From assembly GCF_016907955.1 (NCBI RefSeq), contig NZ_JAFBCX010000022.1, positions 1 to 64,000 of the forward strand: a stretch of DNA of 64,000 nt, read 5' to 3'. The notes below the pieces were generated by a model that worked only from the letters and a program-made list of their open reading frames with translations, had not been told where the DNA came from and made no database searches. The position numbers were made by a program, and so were the translations under genes. Below are positions 1 to 8,432 of this stretch, piece after piece; positions within the stretch are counted from its first letter, which is position 1, and each line of letters starts with the position of its first letter. This DNA is from Lentzea nigeriaca (GTDB lineage: Bacteria > Actinomycetota > Actinomycetes > Mycobacteriales > Pseudonocardiaceae).

Positions 1-63
1 GGCCGGTTGACCCCCATCGAATACGAAGCAATCATGACCACGCCAGCCAGTCAGGCTGCGTGA
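1..63 (+). pseudogene. C-terminal end of an IS3-family transposase (cut by window edge)
   Basis: The first 20 codons read GRLTPIEYEAIM and on to a TGA at 61-63. This matches the usual end of IS3-family OrfB integrase-type transposases, in which a (G)RLTPIEYE segment sits close to the C-terminus. The rest of the gene lies left of the window, so I cannot say whether it is intact. The bases just after the stop probably include the right inverted repeat of that element, but I cannot define it from one end. The fragment fits the mobile character of the left arm. Confidence rests on one short motif. Confidence 0.6.
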
Positions 64-170
64 CTACAACTGTCACCTACTCGTGCAGCAGACCCGGCAG
101 CCGCAAACGAGGGAGCGCCTCGCCAGGCACCTGGACCGAGTCTGGCCAGACACCGGTCGTGAACCAAGCT

Positions 171-1070
171 CTAAAGAACTCCTAACAGAATGATCTTGGA
201 ATAGGTTTGATCATTGCTGTGTTGACCTTGGTGTGAGGAAGGGTGAGCAGCTTCCCTGGATCGTGTCCGACGAGTTGTGGTCGCGGATCGAGCCGCTGCT
301 CCCGGTGGTCCCGCGACGCGCGGATCATCCGGGACGCAAGCGGCTGGACGACCGCAAGGTGTTGTGCGGCATCCTGTTCGTGCTCTACACCGGCATCCCG
401 TGGGAGTTTCTGCCGCAGGAGCTGGGTTTCGGCTCAGGGATGACGGCCTGGCGGCGGTTGCGGGACTGGCACCAGGCCGGTGTCTGGCAGCGGCTACACG
501 AGAACCTGCTCGCCCGAACTCAACGCCGCGGACGCCCTGGACTGGTCGCGGGCGGTGATCGACGGCTCGCACGTGCGTGCCCTCAAGGGCGGCCCAAAAC
601 CGGGCGAGCCCGGTCGACCGTGCCAGAACGGGCTCGAAACACCGCCTGATCACCGAAGGACACGGCATCCCGCTGGCCGTGTCCTTGACCGGTGGCAACC
701 GCAACGACCTCACCCAGCTGATGCCGCTGATCGACCAGATCCCGCCGGTGCGCGGCAAACGCGGCCGGCCCCGGTTCCGTCCTGACGCGCTGTACGCCGA
801 CCGTGGCTACGACCACGACAAGTACCGCGCCCTGGTCCGGGACAAGGACATCACGCCTGTGATCGCCCGCCGTGGCAGCGAGCACGGCTCCGGCCTGGGC
901 GTCTATCGCTGGGTGGTCGAGCAGACCTTCGCGCTGCTGCACTGGTTCCGCAGCCTGCGGATCCGCTGGGAGATCCGCGACGACATCCACGAAGCCTTCC
1001 TCAGCCTGGCCTGCGCCATCATCTGCTGGCGGCGCCTGCGCAACCTCTCATTGAGTTAGGAGTTCTTAGT
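171..1070 (+). mobile_element. IS5-type insertion sequence, about 0.9 kb
   Basis: A transposase-coding stretch is bounded by inverted ends. The 13-mer AAGAACTCCTAAC at 174-186 recurs as its reverse complement at 1055-1067. The length is normal for compact IS5/IS427-group elements. I could not define a clean target-site duplication, so the exact outer boundaries are uncertain by a few bases. The element sits beside another transposase remnant and repeat fragments. The transposase reading frame is disrupted (see 233-1059), so autonomous activity is doubtful unless frameshifting is used. Confidence 0.8.
233..1059 (+). pseudogene. IS5-family transposase, reading frame broken twice
   Basis: The protein similarity runs through three frames. 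An N-terminal part (GTG at 233, DDE-associated helical domain with WEFLPQELGFGSGMT and WRRLRDW) reads to about 515. A middle part (ELNAADALDWSRAVIDGSH) follows one frame later to about 598. The C-terminal part (GHGIPLAVSLTGGNRND, YADRGYDHDKYR, WVVEQTFALLHWFRSLRIRWE) runs in the third frame to 1059. The family normally has one continuous protein, or orfA/orfB joined by programmed frameshifting. The first break looks like an extra C in a CGCCCG run near 515. The second lies in a CCCAAAACCGGG stretch near 598, which might be a slippery site. Most likely inactive; possibly one of the two shifts is programmed. Confidence 0.8.
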
Positions 1071-1085
1071 ACTTCCCGGAGAAGG

Positions 1086-1131
1086 CGACGTGACCACATC
1101 TGTTTGCTCCGAACGCACGCTCATGCCGATG
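1086..1131 (+). repeat. Interspersed repeat, R2 part
   Basis: A segment GCGACRTGACCRCATCTGT followed by a GCTCCGAAC..CTCATGCCGATG tail recurs, slightly diverged, at 8249-8293 and 9752-9786. The tail CTCATGCCG also begins the longer repeat at 4305 and 20598. I read these as pieces of one interspersed repeat family (R2 followed by R1). No protein or RNA function is evident. Confidence 0.55.
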
Positions 1132-1281
1132 ATCGGGATGTCGGGTCGAGTCGATGGACCCGAGCCTTCGCCTGCCGCCGTCGTGGCGCCCCAGACCGCC
1201 GCCACCCCATCCGGCGGCGATCCGGGGCGCTGTTCACGTTACGCGGTGCCACGCGCCGCAGCGACCGCTTCTCAGCTGGTG

Positions 1282-1971
1282 TCAGGGCTTTTCGAAGTGC
1301 TGGTAGTCGATCGGGGTGTCCCAGAAGCCGCCCCACGTCCAGCCGCGCGTGGTGAACGCCTGCTCGGTGGCGTCGCCCGCGTGGATCATGCCGGGCACGT
1401 TCTGGGTGCGGTCGACGTAGGGCGCGCCGTTGGGCGGGTAGACCGCGCCACTGCGGGAGATGTAGGGGTTCTGCACGGTGTTGACGTCGATAGCCCGCCC
1501 GTAGGAGTGGTTGGACCAGGCGGTGCCGCCGGTGATCGCCCGGCAGTTGAACGCCGAGGTGTTGTTCGCCGCCATCGACGCGTCGTCGTCGGAGTCGTAC
1601 TTCTCGATCGTCTCCATCCGCTGGATGGGGAACCGGCCGAAGTACAGGTCGGCGAAGACGCGGGCGACCTCGGTGGCGAGATCGGCGTTGACGACCAGTT
1701 CGCCGCGGTGCACGGCACCGTCGAAGCCGACGAAATTCAGGCTGACCAGCCGCAGCTGATCGGGTCCGACGGGGCAGCCTTCGCGCCAGCTGGAGGCGAG
1801 CCGCTTCGCGGTGACCGGCTTGATGACCGCGACGTAGGGCGGGAGGCTGCTGCCGGCCGGCGCGGCGAGTTCCACGGTCTGGGCAGTGGCGGCGGGCACC
1901 GGCGCGGTACCGACCAAGACCGCGGACAGAGTGAACGTGATGAGCGCAAGAACTCTGGTGCTCAACCTCAA
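1282..1971 (-). CDS. Secreted M15-family D-alanyl-D-alanine carboxypeptidase-like peptidase
   Basis: A 229-residue protein with an N-terminal signal peptide (hydrophobic stretch at residues 5-22, AxA-type end near residue 30), so it is exported. The M15 zinc-peptidase signature is present: SNHSYGRAID at 153-162 supplies the SxHxxGxAxD ligands (His155, Asp162), and DYQHF near the C-terminus supplies the last ligand (about His225). Family members cleave D-Ala-D-Ala or related peptidoglycan bonds outside the membrane. The length fits a single-domain VanY/DacB-like enzyme. It stands alone, between repeat fragments and the divergent EACC1 unit. Substrate (cell-wall trimming versus lysis of competitors) cannot be told from the sequence. 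Confidence 0.85.
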   Translation of the reverse strand: MRLSTRVLALITFTLSAVLVGTAPVPAATAQTVELAAPAGSSLPPYVAVIKPVTAKRLASSWREGCPVGPDQLRLVSLNFVGFDGAVHRGELVVNADLATEVARVFADLYFGRFPIQRMETIEKYDSDDDASMAANNTSAFNCRAITGGTAWSNHSYGRAIDVNTVQNPYISRSGAVYPPNGAPYVDRTQNVPGMIHAGDATEQAFTTRGWTWGGFWDTPIDYQHFEKP

Positions 1972-2437
1972 GATGCTTCCTCTCGATCTCTGCTACGACA
2001 GCGCAGGACTCGCCGTGGTTCGAGCAACCCGCGGCGTTCGTGCGGAATCACCTACCGGGCCACGTAGTAGAAGCAGCTCATCGACGACAATCGTCAGTGG
2101 ACTGTTCCGGCTGCTCACGCCGACCGCGCGAAGAAGCCCTCGGGATCGACCCTGCCAGCGGTGTGCGAACAACGTCAACTTCGCTGAAACGTTTCGACTC
2201 TGCCCAAAACGTCCGGTCGTGCGAGAACCGGGGCACACCGAGGCCGGCAGTCCCTCGTGTGCTCGGGACAGGGCCGTCGGGATGGGATCACGTTGTCGTT
2301 CCGACACTGCCTCGGAGGTCCCCACGGGCGACGCGCCGGTACTGCTCAGTGAGCAGAGCGCCTTCGGCGACGGCGGCCGTAACGCGCTCACGCCCCGATT
2401 CGATCTACTGGCCGACAAGGTCAAGAGGGTGGGTTGC
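1972..2437. other. Intergenic region, divergent promoters expected
   Basis: About 470 bp between the leftward peptidase and the rightward EACC1-like gene. No family signature is seen on either strand. It must hold the promoters of both divergent units, but I could not pick out convincing -35/-10 boxes. Confidence 0.5.
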
Positions 2438-2737
2438 ATGAAGGTCACGGTTTTCGGTGAGGTCCCCAACCTGCGGTTGCTTGTCCGCGAACTGCGCGAA
2501 CGACCCGAACTCGACGGTCAAGAGCTGACGATCACCAAGGCCCCGGCGGGCAACGACAGCAAGCTCCGCAACGCCGACTGGGCTTCCATAGTCGTGGACC
2601 TCGGTGTCGGGCTCGTCAGTGCCGCCGTGTACGAAACGGCAAAGACAGCCGTGAAAGCCGCGGTTCAGCGGGCCAAGCGCCGAGGACAGGTGGAAACCCG
2701 AGGACTGGAAGACGACGGTCCCGCAAACCCGGAGTGA
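2438..2737 (+). CDS. EACC1-like effector-associated constant component
   Basis: A 99-residue protein. An N-terminal strand (MKVTVFGEVPNLRLLVREL) and a short ERPELDG turn are followed by a hydrophobic helix VVDLGVGLVSAAVYETAKTA and a basic tail. This is the pattern of the 'effector-associated constant component 1' (EACC1) family described by Aravind and colleagues in NTP-dependent conflict systems, where a small constant adaptor is encoded beside a variable effector. The ATG at 2438 is chosen because similarity starts there. The gene ends 7 bases before the next start, so the two are one transcription unit. The adaptor call is from pattern memory; the role in defence is inference. Confidence 0.6.
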   Translation: MKVTVFGEVPNLRLLVRELRERPELDGQELTITKAPAGNDSKLRNADWASIVVDLGVGLVSAAVYETAKTAVKAAVQRAKRRGQVETRGLEDDGPANPE

Positions 2738-2744
2738 TCCAGTC

Positions 2745-4196
2745 ATGGCCTTCGCAGCACCGATGCTGCACGACAGAGGCTGTGGGTGGCACCTGGACCT
2801 GCGCAGCCACATCATGTTCAGCCCTGACAACCTCGAAGGCTCTGATATCGCGCGGGGTTTCTGGAAAGCGACCTACCTGCACGAGACGGCGCACTGGATG
2901 CGCTACCAGTCTTCGACGATCGGTTTGCTGCTGACACTGTTGCAGCGCGCCAAGGCCATCACCGCGATGCGCGCGTTCAGCGAGCTCCCCCAGCCCTCGC
3001 GCGTCGACCTGATCCGCCGTTTGCGCTCGGGCTCTCCAGTCTGGTCCACCGAGCGGGGATTCGACCCGAATCACCTGGGCGAGGACTTCGCGCTCATGGG
3101 CCAGTCGTGGCTGGACCTGCAGGTCGTGTTCACCCTTTTGTTCGACGCTAACGGAATCGACGGGATCGCCTGGCAGTACGACGAAGCGCTCGGTTGCGCC
3201 CTGTCGGACGCGTGGCGGGCCGCGGCCTCGTTCCCCGGCATGCTCTCCCATCCAGGCAATGCCGTCGCCGACCACCTGTGCCGGGATCGCCCCAAGATCG
3301 ACTCGCAGACCGGGCGGACGATCACAACCCGGTCGCTCTGGGAGTGCGCGTCAACCCTGGACGAGCTGCGCACCAACGGACTTACCTCTGACGACGGGGC
3401 GCAGCTGACAGAGTTGGTGCGGTACAAACTCGACGAACCTGAATACGGCGCACCGTGGGCTTGGGCCAACAGCCAGTGTGCGGGAGGAACCACCCCGGAC
3501 ATGTTCCAACTGGTCGTTCACCTGGCCATGAACCCACCCCTCCCGTTCTGGGACACCTCAACTACGGCGACATCCTGGGAGGACCTCTACCCACCTGCCC
3601 GGTTCGCACGGCTCTACCGCACCGTGGCCGAGAACTCGTTCTTGCACGAAATGGTCGTCCGCTCGCGGGCTCCGGCCGGGCTGCTTGAAGAGATCGCATC
3701 CCTCTCCGGCGTCCCGGTCGGCAAGGTTCCGGGGGTCCCCGTCTTCGACGTCGGCTCGCACCCCGCAGTCGCACAGCCCACGGCCGGCGGCCACAACGCC
3801 GTGGTGAAGAACGCCCTCACCTTGAGTCATCTGCTCGACGAATCCCCGCTCGAGGCCGTGTGGCCGACGATCGAGAGCGTGCACGTGCACGACGGCGACG
3901 ACTGGGGCCAGTGGCTGGCCGCCATGCAGTCGCGTGTACGATTCACCGCGCCGATCCTGATGAGCTTCACCGACGGGCACTATTCCGCAGGCTCGGTCGA
4001 GCCGGTGCTGAGTGACGTGGACATGGCGGCGTTCGTGCGCGGCGCATGGGGGTTCTGCGTGTTGGACGAGCTCATCCAAGGGCGTCCCTCCGCTGCGGCC
4101 GCACAACTGTTCCTCCCTCGCGACTTGCGCATCGAGACGTCAGTGGAGAAGTTCATCGACAGATACGTGTCCGACCCTGGAGCACCGTTGTGGTAG
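2745..4196 (+). CDS. Putative zincin-type protein partnered with EACC1
   Basis: A 483-residue protein whose only clear motif is HETAHW at residues 46-51, a HExxH zinc-protease signature preceded by a hydrophobic segment and followed by a QSSTIG stretch. Related bacterial proteins carry 'HE..H..Q..ST..G' here. The remaining 400 residues are not recognised; they include HVHDGDDWGQW and other His/Asp-rich patches that could complete a metal site. No signal peptide or membrane helix is evident, so it is probably cytoplasmic. A GGAG ribosome site at 2731-2734 lies inside the end of the EACC1-like gene. In such two-gene units the second protein is usually the effector, so a protease effector is plausible but unproven. 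Confidence 0.5.
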   Translation: MAFAAPMLHDRGCGWHLDLRSHIMFSPDNLEGSDIARGFWKATYLHETAHWMRYQSSTIGLLLTLLQRAKAITAMRAFSELPQPSRVDLIRRLRSGSPVWSTERGFDPNHLGEDFALMGQSWLDLQVVFTLLFDANGIDGIAWQYDEALGCALSDAWRAAASFPGMLSHPGNAVADHLCRDRPKIDSQTGRTITTRSLWECASTLDELRTNGLTSDDGAQLTELVRYKLDEPEYGAPWAWANSQCAGGTTPDMFQLVVHLAMNPPLPFWDTSTTATSWEDLYPPARFARLYRTVAENSFLHEMVVRSRAPAGLLEEIASLSGVPVGKVPGVPVFDVGSHPAVAQPTAGGHNAVVKNALTLSHLLDESPLEAVWPTIESVHVHDGDDWGQWLAAMQSRVRFTAPILMSFTDGHYSAGSVEPVLSDVDMAAFVRGAWGFCVLDELIQGRPSAAAAQLFLPRDLRIETSVEKFIDRYVSDPGAPLW

Positions 4197-4304
4197 GCCC
4201 TGACCATCGCGCTGTCCACAAAGGATGATCGTTGGCAAGCACGGACCGAGGCACCAGACGACCACATGTCACCACTCGGCACCTCATCGTTCGCGGAAGT
4301 ACGA

Positions 4305-4452
4305 ACATCCGCTCATGCCGCTGAGCGCGTGGGCCAGCTACAGACAGGCCAGCGCCGATGAGCCTTGGGAGCACGGTGTGGGAGCAGATTGGGAGCAGCT
4401 CCGCGCGTTGAACATGCCGGAACGGTCCTCAATGGACCTGAACGGACCCGCG
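4305..4452 (+). repeat. Interspersed repeat R1, copy 1
   Basis: About 148 bp starting ACATCCGCTCATGCCGCTGA and including GGGAGCAGATTGGGAGCAG and AACGGTCCTCAATGGACCTG. It aligns with 8054-8202 over its whole length and with 39504-39595 over the second half. It directly precedes the tRNA-Val fragment, which suggests that it marks the end of an integrated element. Confidence 0.7.
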
Positions 4453-4503
4453 CCGACCTGCAAGAGTACTGTTCTCGCAGCTCAGCGCGGTTTCCGTACC
4501 ATA

Positions 4504-4546
4504 GTTCACACCGAAGAGGTCACTGGTTCGATCCCAGTATCGCCCA
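4504..4546 (+). tRNA. 3' fragment of tRNA-Val(CAC), probable attachment-site scar
   Basis: The 43 bases read as the 3' part of a tRNA: anticodon loop TTCACAC (anticodon CAC), the 3' anticodon arm CGAAG, variable loop AGGTC, T-arm ACTGG-TTCGATC-CCAGT, then the acceptor strand ATCGCCC and discriminator A. The 5' half (D-arm and 5' acceptor GGGCGAT) is missing and the upstream bases do not replace it, so this is not a functional tRNA. Such 3' fragments are left at the distal end when an element integrates into a tRNA gene. The intact gene would be expected left of the window. Confidence 0.85.
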
Positions 4547-4550
4547 CACA

Positions 4551-4594
4551 AACCGGAGAGTCTCTGATCTGCACAGATCAGAGACTCTCCGGTT
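4551..4594 (+). terminator. Strong hairpin terminator of the original tRNA-Val gene
   Basis: A perfect 20-bp stem (4551-4570 with 4575-4594) closes a 4-base loop and is followed by TT. It lies 4 bases after the tRNA fragment. Its retention here supports the view that the fragment keeps the native downstream flank. Confidence 0.85.
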
Positions 4595-4813
4595 TTCTGC
4601 GTGCCGAATGCGCCGAATCCCGGCCTGTTGCACCCGAAATTTGCACCCGAACCTCGTCTTCCAGTCACCGATTTCAACCCGAGCACGTCACCGGGTAGAA
4701 GTCCAAGCCACCTGGGTCGCATCTTCCCCACGAGACGCTCTGCAGCCGGGGGCGCAGCAGGCCGGGCCGGTGGAGCAGGCGCGGGAGCTCGCGGTGCACC
4801 TGGGCTGGTGAGG

Positions 4814-6020
4814 TCAGCTGGTGCTGCGACGGTCGAGGCTCGACCGCCGCAGCACCGGCGTCTCGCCCACCTCGATCGGGCGGTGCTCCATTCCTCTCAC
4901 CTCTCCGGGGAACTGGCTGAGGCACCACAGGTCCTGGGTCTCGAAGTACCACTCGGTGTGCTGCAGACCGTCGGTGCCGCCCCAGGTGCGGGCGTACCGC
5001 CTCTCCACGCCGTGCCTCAGGCCGAGGAAGTACGGCTTCCTGCACTCCCAGTAGAGGAAGCGCCCGTCCGCTGGCCCGCGATCGAGGTTCTCCAGCACCT
5101 GGACGAGCTCCGCGGCCCTCTCCGCGTCGATCTCCACCCGCTCGCCGACGCCCCGGAGCGCGCACCCGTCCTCCCTGCGCGGTTCATGCCAGTAGGTCAC
5201 GAACGTTCTTTCGGTGGTGTAGCCGAACTTCTCCGCCTGGACGTGCACCACGCGCAACGGACTCCCGTCGTCGTCGAGGAAGGCGAAGTACGCCTCGTGC
5301 TCCCCTGCGGGAAGAGGCGTCCAGGGACGTGAGCAGGTGCTCGAGCACGGGCATGCCGAGGCGCGACTGGTGCCCGACGCGCACCCACTGGCGGTTTTCA
5401 TCGTAGAGCTCGTATAGGTGCAGGCCGTACCTGTCGACCACGTCGGCGAACTCGCGCAGGAGCAGGTACGGATCGCGCGGATCAGGGCGCAGGTGGTTCA
5501 CCACGGCGAAGTGGCGGATCTCGGCGTCCCCGAACACCCTGCGCGCCTGTACCTGTTCGAACCTCTTGGAGTCCTCACCGGTGATGCGGACGAGCCGGCC
5601 TTCGACCGGCACGACCTTCCACGAGAGGTCCTTCGTGTAGGACAACCGCAGCCGCTCTCCTGCCAGCTGCTCGTGTACCGCGGTGAGCGGGTAGTCGAAC
5701 GGGTGCCCTTCGGCCTCGACCGCGAAGTGGAGGTACGGGTCGCCGTAGCCCTCGATCGCCAGCGCACGCTCGGAGGTGTTGCGCGGGTCCCAATTCTCGT
5801 CGTCCAGCGACGGCAACGGGCCGATGCGCGCGGTAATGCTCTCCGCTTCGGTCTCGGAGATCCGCGTGTTCACGAACCACTCGCGGTACCGCCTGTCGGC
5901 GACCGTCCATCCGCGCGCGGGGTTGAAGATCTCTTCGTGGTCGCCGTCGATCCGCATCACCGCTCTCGGACCGGCTTCCGGATAGTGCGCATGGGCGGTG
6001 AGAACGACGTGGTACCGCAT
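4814..6020 (-). pseudogene. Unknown protein gene split by a frameshift
   Basis: One coding region of about 400 codons starts at an ATG at 6018-6020 (MRYHVVLTAHAHYPEAG). It reads cleanly through DRYGLHLYELYDENRQWVRV and VLEHLLTSLD, then changes frame near 5310. The continuation GEHEAYFAFLDDDGSPLRVV to PIEVGETPVLRR lies in another frame and ends at 4814. The join falls in a GC-rich patch of short runs, so a one- or two-base indel or a sequencing error would explain it. No signal peptide, membrane segment or known motif is seen, and I do not recognise the family. Codon use matches its neighbours on both sides of the break, so decay is recent if real. Confidence 0.6.
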
Positions 6021-6590
6021 GTAGTCCCCCAGACTGTATGCCGGTGCCCAGAACTACCACAGAGCGAAAAATTGCTCCGGAATTCGGCCAAACGTGCCGG
6101 GGTGGGTCCGCCGGCGCCGAGCCGCGTACACGCCCGCCTCGGTGCGGCGGTCGAACACCAGCTTGTGCAGCAACGACGACAGGTAGTTCTTGACGAGCTG
6201 AAAGGGCGCCACTCCGGCGCAGCAACAGCTGCTGATCGATGAATTCGTGCGACGACACTCCTCCGGTCGAGACTGCGTGCGCTCGGCGCAGGTCCAGCCC
6301 GCGCACGTACCCGGAACACGCGATCTGTCCCCGCCGACGTTCCGCGTGCAGGAGGCTGCGGCCGCTCCGCAATCCGCCGCTCCGACCCCTCGATCTCTGA
6401 ACGCCCGAACCGTGTCCGGGTGGCCAGGACCGTTGAGGTGACGGAGGCTGTCGGCCCCGGATGACGTTCTCGCCGAACGGCGATGGTGAGCCCTCGGGAA
6501 CGTGGTCGCGTCATTGCCGCCCTGTCGTTCTCGTACTCCTTCTGCGACCAGAGGGGCAAGACGGCGGCTCGATGCAGTCGGGAGGTCGCG
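6021..6590. other. Intergenic region without a supported gene
   Basis: About 570 bp upstream of the sugar dehydrogenase. The minus strand around 6061-6240 can be read as a short protein-like piece (FQLVKNYLSSLLHKL), but it has no start or family match. Nothing else is supported before the operator at 6597. Confidence 0.4.
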
Positions 6591-6596
6591 GTACTT

Positions 6597-6610
6597 TGGG
6601 AACGCTCCCA
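6597..6610. promoter_or_regulatory. CebR-like LacI-family operator
   Basis: TGGGAACGCTCCCA differs by one base from the CebR consensus TGGGAGCGCTCCCA, which in streptomycetes represses cellulose/cello-oligosaccharide genes. It lies 37 bp upstream of the sugar dehydrogenase start. The perfect version occurs before the GH5 cellulase at 50.2 kb, suggesting shared cellobiose-responsive control. Confidence 0.65.
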
Positions 6611-6646
6611 GACGTGTCCTTCACACCCCTGCTTGAGGAGCCGAAC

Positions 6647-7885
6647 ATGTCGCGACTGCGTTGTCGCCCGGCCGCCCTGCTGGCCGGCCTGCTCGTTCTG
6701 GCCTTGTCCGCGTTCCCGTCACCTTCGTTGTTGGCGGATGGCACCGCCGCAGCCGGGACGTCCCAGACTCGCGCGGTGCCGCTCGCCGAGTTGACCGTGG
6801 TGTCCGAACGGGTGGCGTCCGGTCTGCGGCGCCCGATCGCGATCACCGGCCTGCCGGACGGACGGATGCTGATCGCCGAGAAGGACGGCACCGTTCGGGT
6901 CTACCACCCTGACACCGGCTTGGCGGCCGAGCCGGTGCTCGACCTGACCGCCCGGACCGACACGTCGGACAACGAGCGCGGCCTCCTCGGCATCACTCCC
7001 GCGCCGGACTTCGCGCGGACCGGGATCCTCTACGTGGCCTACACGAGCCTGCCTGCAGGTACGCTCACCCTTGCGCGCGTGCCCCTCGGCGCCCCGGACC
7101 GGCTGCAAGTGCTGCTTACCCAGGCACACGCCGAGTACGGCAACCACAACGGCGGACAGGTCGCCTTCGGCCGCGACGGTTACCTCTACTGGTCGACGGG
7201 CGACGGCGGCCACGCCAACGACCCGTTCAAAACCGGTCAGGACCTCGGCACACTTCTCGGCAAGATCGTGCGGATCGACGTCAAGCGCGCGTGCGGGGCA
7301 CTGCCTTACTGCGTACCTCGCGGCAATCCATTCGTCGGTGTGCCAGGCGCGCGGCCGGAGATCTGGCTCTACGGGCTGCGCAACCCGTGGCGGTTCTCCA
7401 TCGACCACGTTGACGGCTCGCTGTGGATCGGTGACGTCGGCCAGGGCCTGGTGGAGGAGATCAACCACATCCGACCGTGGCAGGGCGGGGCGAACCTCGG
7501 CTGGTCCTGCCGGGAAGGCACCCCGGTGTTCGACCCGCAGCAATGCCGGCCGGACGTTCGATACACCGACCCGGTCTTCGAGTACGACCACTACAACGAC
7601 AACTGCTCGGTAACCGGCGGCGTGGTGTACCGAGGGTCCCGGACCCCGGAAGCACGGGGTACCTACGTCGCGAGCGACTACTGCTCAACCCGTGTGTTCG
7701 CCGTGCGCCCCAGGCTCGACGGCGGCTACGACACCGCCACGATCGGCAACTTCCCCACCCAGCCGACCGCGATCGGCACCGACGTGCACGGTGAGCTGTA
7801 CGTGCTCAGCGATCTCCCGGGATGGCTGAACCGAGTGCGGTTCGAGCGGGTGCGGCCGGCCCTTGGCGGGGTCTCGAACCGCTGA
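6647..7885 (+). CDS. Secreted PQQ-dependent aldose sugar dehydrogenase (GSDH family)
   Basis: A 412-residue protein. The ATG at 6647 has a GAGGAG ribosome site and opens a signal peptide (hydrophobic 8-22). The mature part is a six-bladed propeller of the soluble glucose/sorbosone dehydrogenase family: LRRPIAITGLPDGRMLIAEK, NERGLLGI, GNHNGGQVAFGRDGYLY with the catalytic-base His near 167, and WLYGLRNPWRFS. Family members oxidise aldose C1 with PQQ outside the cytoplasm. C-terminal cysteines (NDNCSVTGG, DYCSTRVF) probably form a disulfide. The CebR-like box upstream suggests induction by cello-oligosaccharides. No PQQ biosynthesis genes are in the window. The exact sugar is unknown. Confidence 0.85.
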   Translation: MSRLRCRPAALLAGLLVLALSAFPSPSLLADGTAAAGTSQTRAVPLAELTVVSERVASGLRRPIAITGLPDGRMLIAEKDGTVRVYHPDTGLAAEPVLDLTARTDTSDNERGLLGITPAPDFARTGILYVAYTSLPAGTLTLARVPLGAPDRLQVLLTQAHAEYGNHNGGQVAFGRDGYLYWSTGDGGHANDPFKTGQDLGTLLGKIVRIDVKRACGALPYCVPRGNPFVGVPGARPEIWLYGLRNPWRFSIDHVDGSLWIGDVGQGLVEEINHIRPWQGGANLGWSCREGTPVFDPQQCRPDVRYTDPVFEYDHYNDNCSVTGGVVYRGSRTPEARGTYVASDYCSTRVFAVRPRLDGGYDTATIGNFPTQPTAIGTDVHGELYVLSDLPGWLNRVRFERVRPALGGVSNR

Positions 7886-7920
7886 AGTCCAAGAGCGATC
7901 TCCCGCATCCGCGGGACTTC

Positions 7921-7948
7921 GGGACGGCCCCGTCCGAGTGGCCGTCCC
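7921..7948 (+). terminator. Hairpin after the sugar dehydrogenase
   Basis: A 9-bp perfect GC-rich stem (7921-7929 with 7940-7948) lies 35 bp after the stop at 7885. There is no T-tract, as is common in actinomycetes. Confidence 0.5.
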
Positions 7949-8053
7949 TGCTCATCCCGATGCAGGTCACATTGCGCGCTTTCCTGTTGTGACCGAAGAC
8001 CGCGGCGCCGGGCCCGCCGATCCCAGCCGTGACTCCTGCGCGCAAGCAGCCCT

Positions 8054-8293
8054 ACATCCGCTACTGCCGCTGAGCGTGTACGCCAACCTCAGCCGAGACA
8101 AGGCCGATGAGCCTCGGGAGCACGGAGTGGGAGCAGATCGGGAGCAACTCCGTGCGTTCAACGTGCCAGGACGGTCCTCAAAGGACTTGAACGGACCACG
8201 CGTACAGCGATCACAGCACAGGTGAGCACTTAGCAACTCTGGGAGCAGAGGACATGACCGCATCTGTCTGCTCCGAACACACTCATGCCGATG
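8054..8293 (+). repeat. Interspersed repeat, R1 copy 2 followed by R2 copy
   Basis: 8054-8202 matches 4305-4452 (GAGCCTCGGGAGCACGGAGT, ACGGTCCTCAAAGGACTTGA). 8249-8293 carries the R2 motif (GACATGACCGCATCTGTCTG, CTCATGCCGATG). The pair fills the space between the sugar dehydrogenase terminator and the regulator at 8433, and no gene is supported in it. Confidence 0.65.
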
Positions 8294-8432
8294 TGCGTAC
8301 GGCAGGGTGGTCACTGTTCGTTGTCGAAGGCGCTGGCTCAGCACCGCCGTGGCGGCCGTCGCGGGGACGGCATCAGCATGGCTCGTCACCACGGATTCTA
8401 ACGGAAACCTGCGTTGTTCTTAGAATGGTGGA

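Noticed and set aside
1090..2067. 325-codon plus-strand frame
   Set aside because: Antisense to the M15 peptidase, whose catalytic motifs are intact.
4429..4731. Minus-strand reading frame with a WDRTSDLFGVN segment
   Set aside because: This is the known false translation of tRNA-Val DNA; the RNA fragment explains it.
6061..6240. Minus-strand piece FQLVKNYLSSLLHKL
   Set aside because: Too short, no start and no family; left as an observation.
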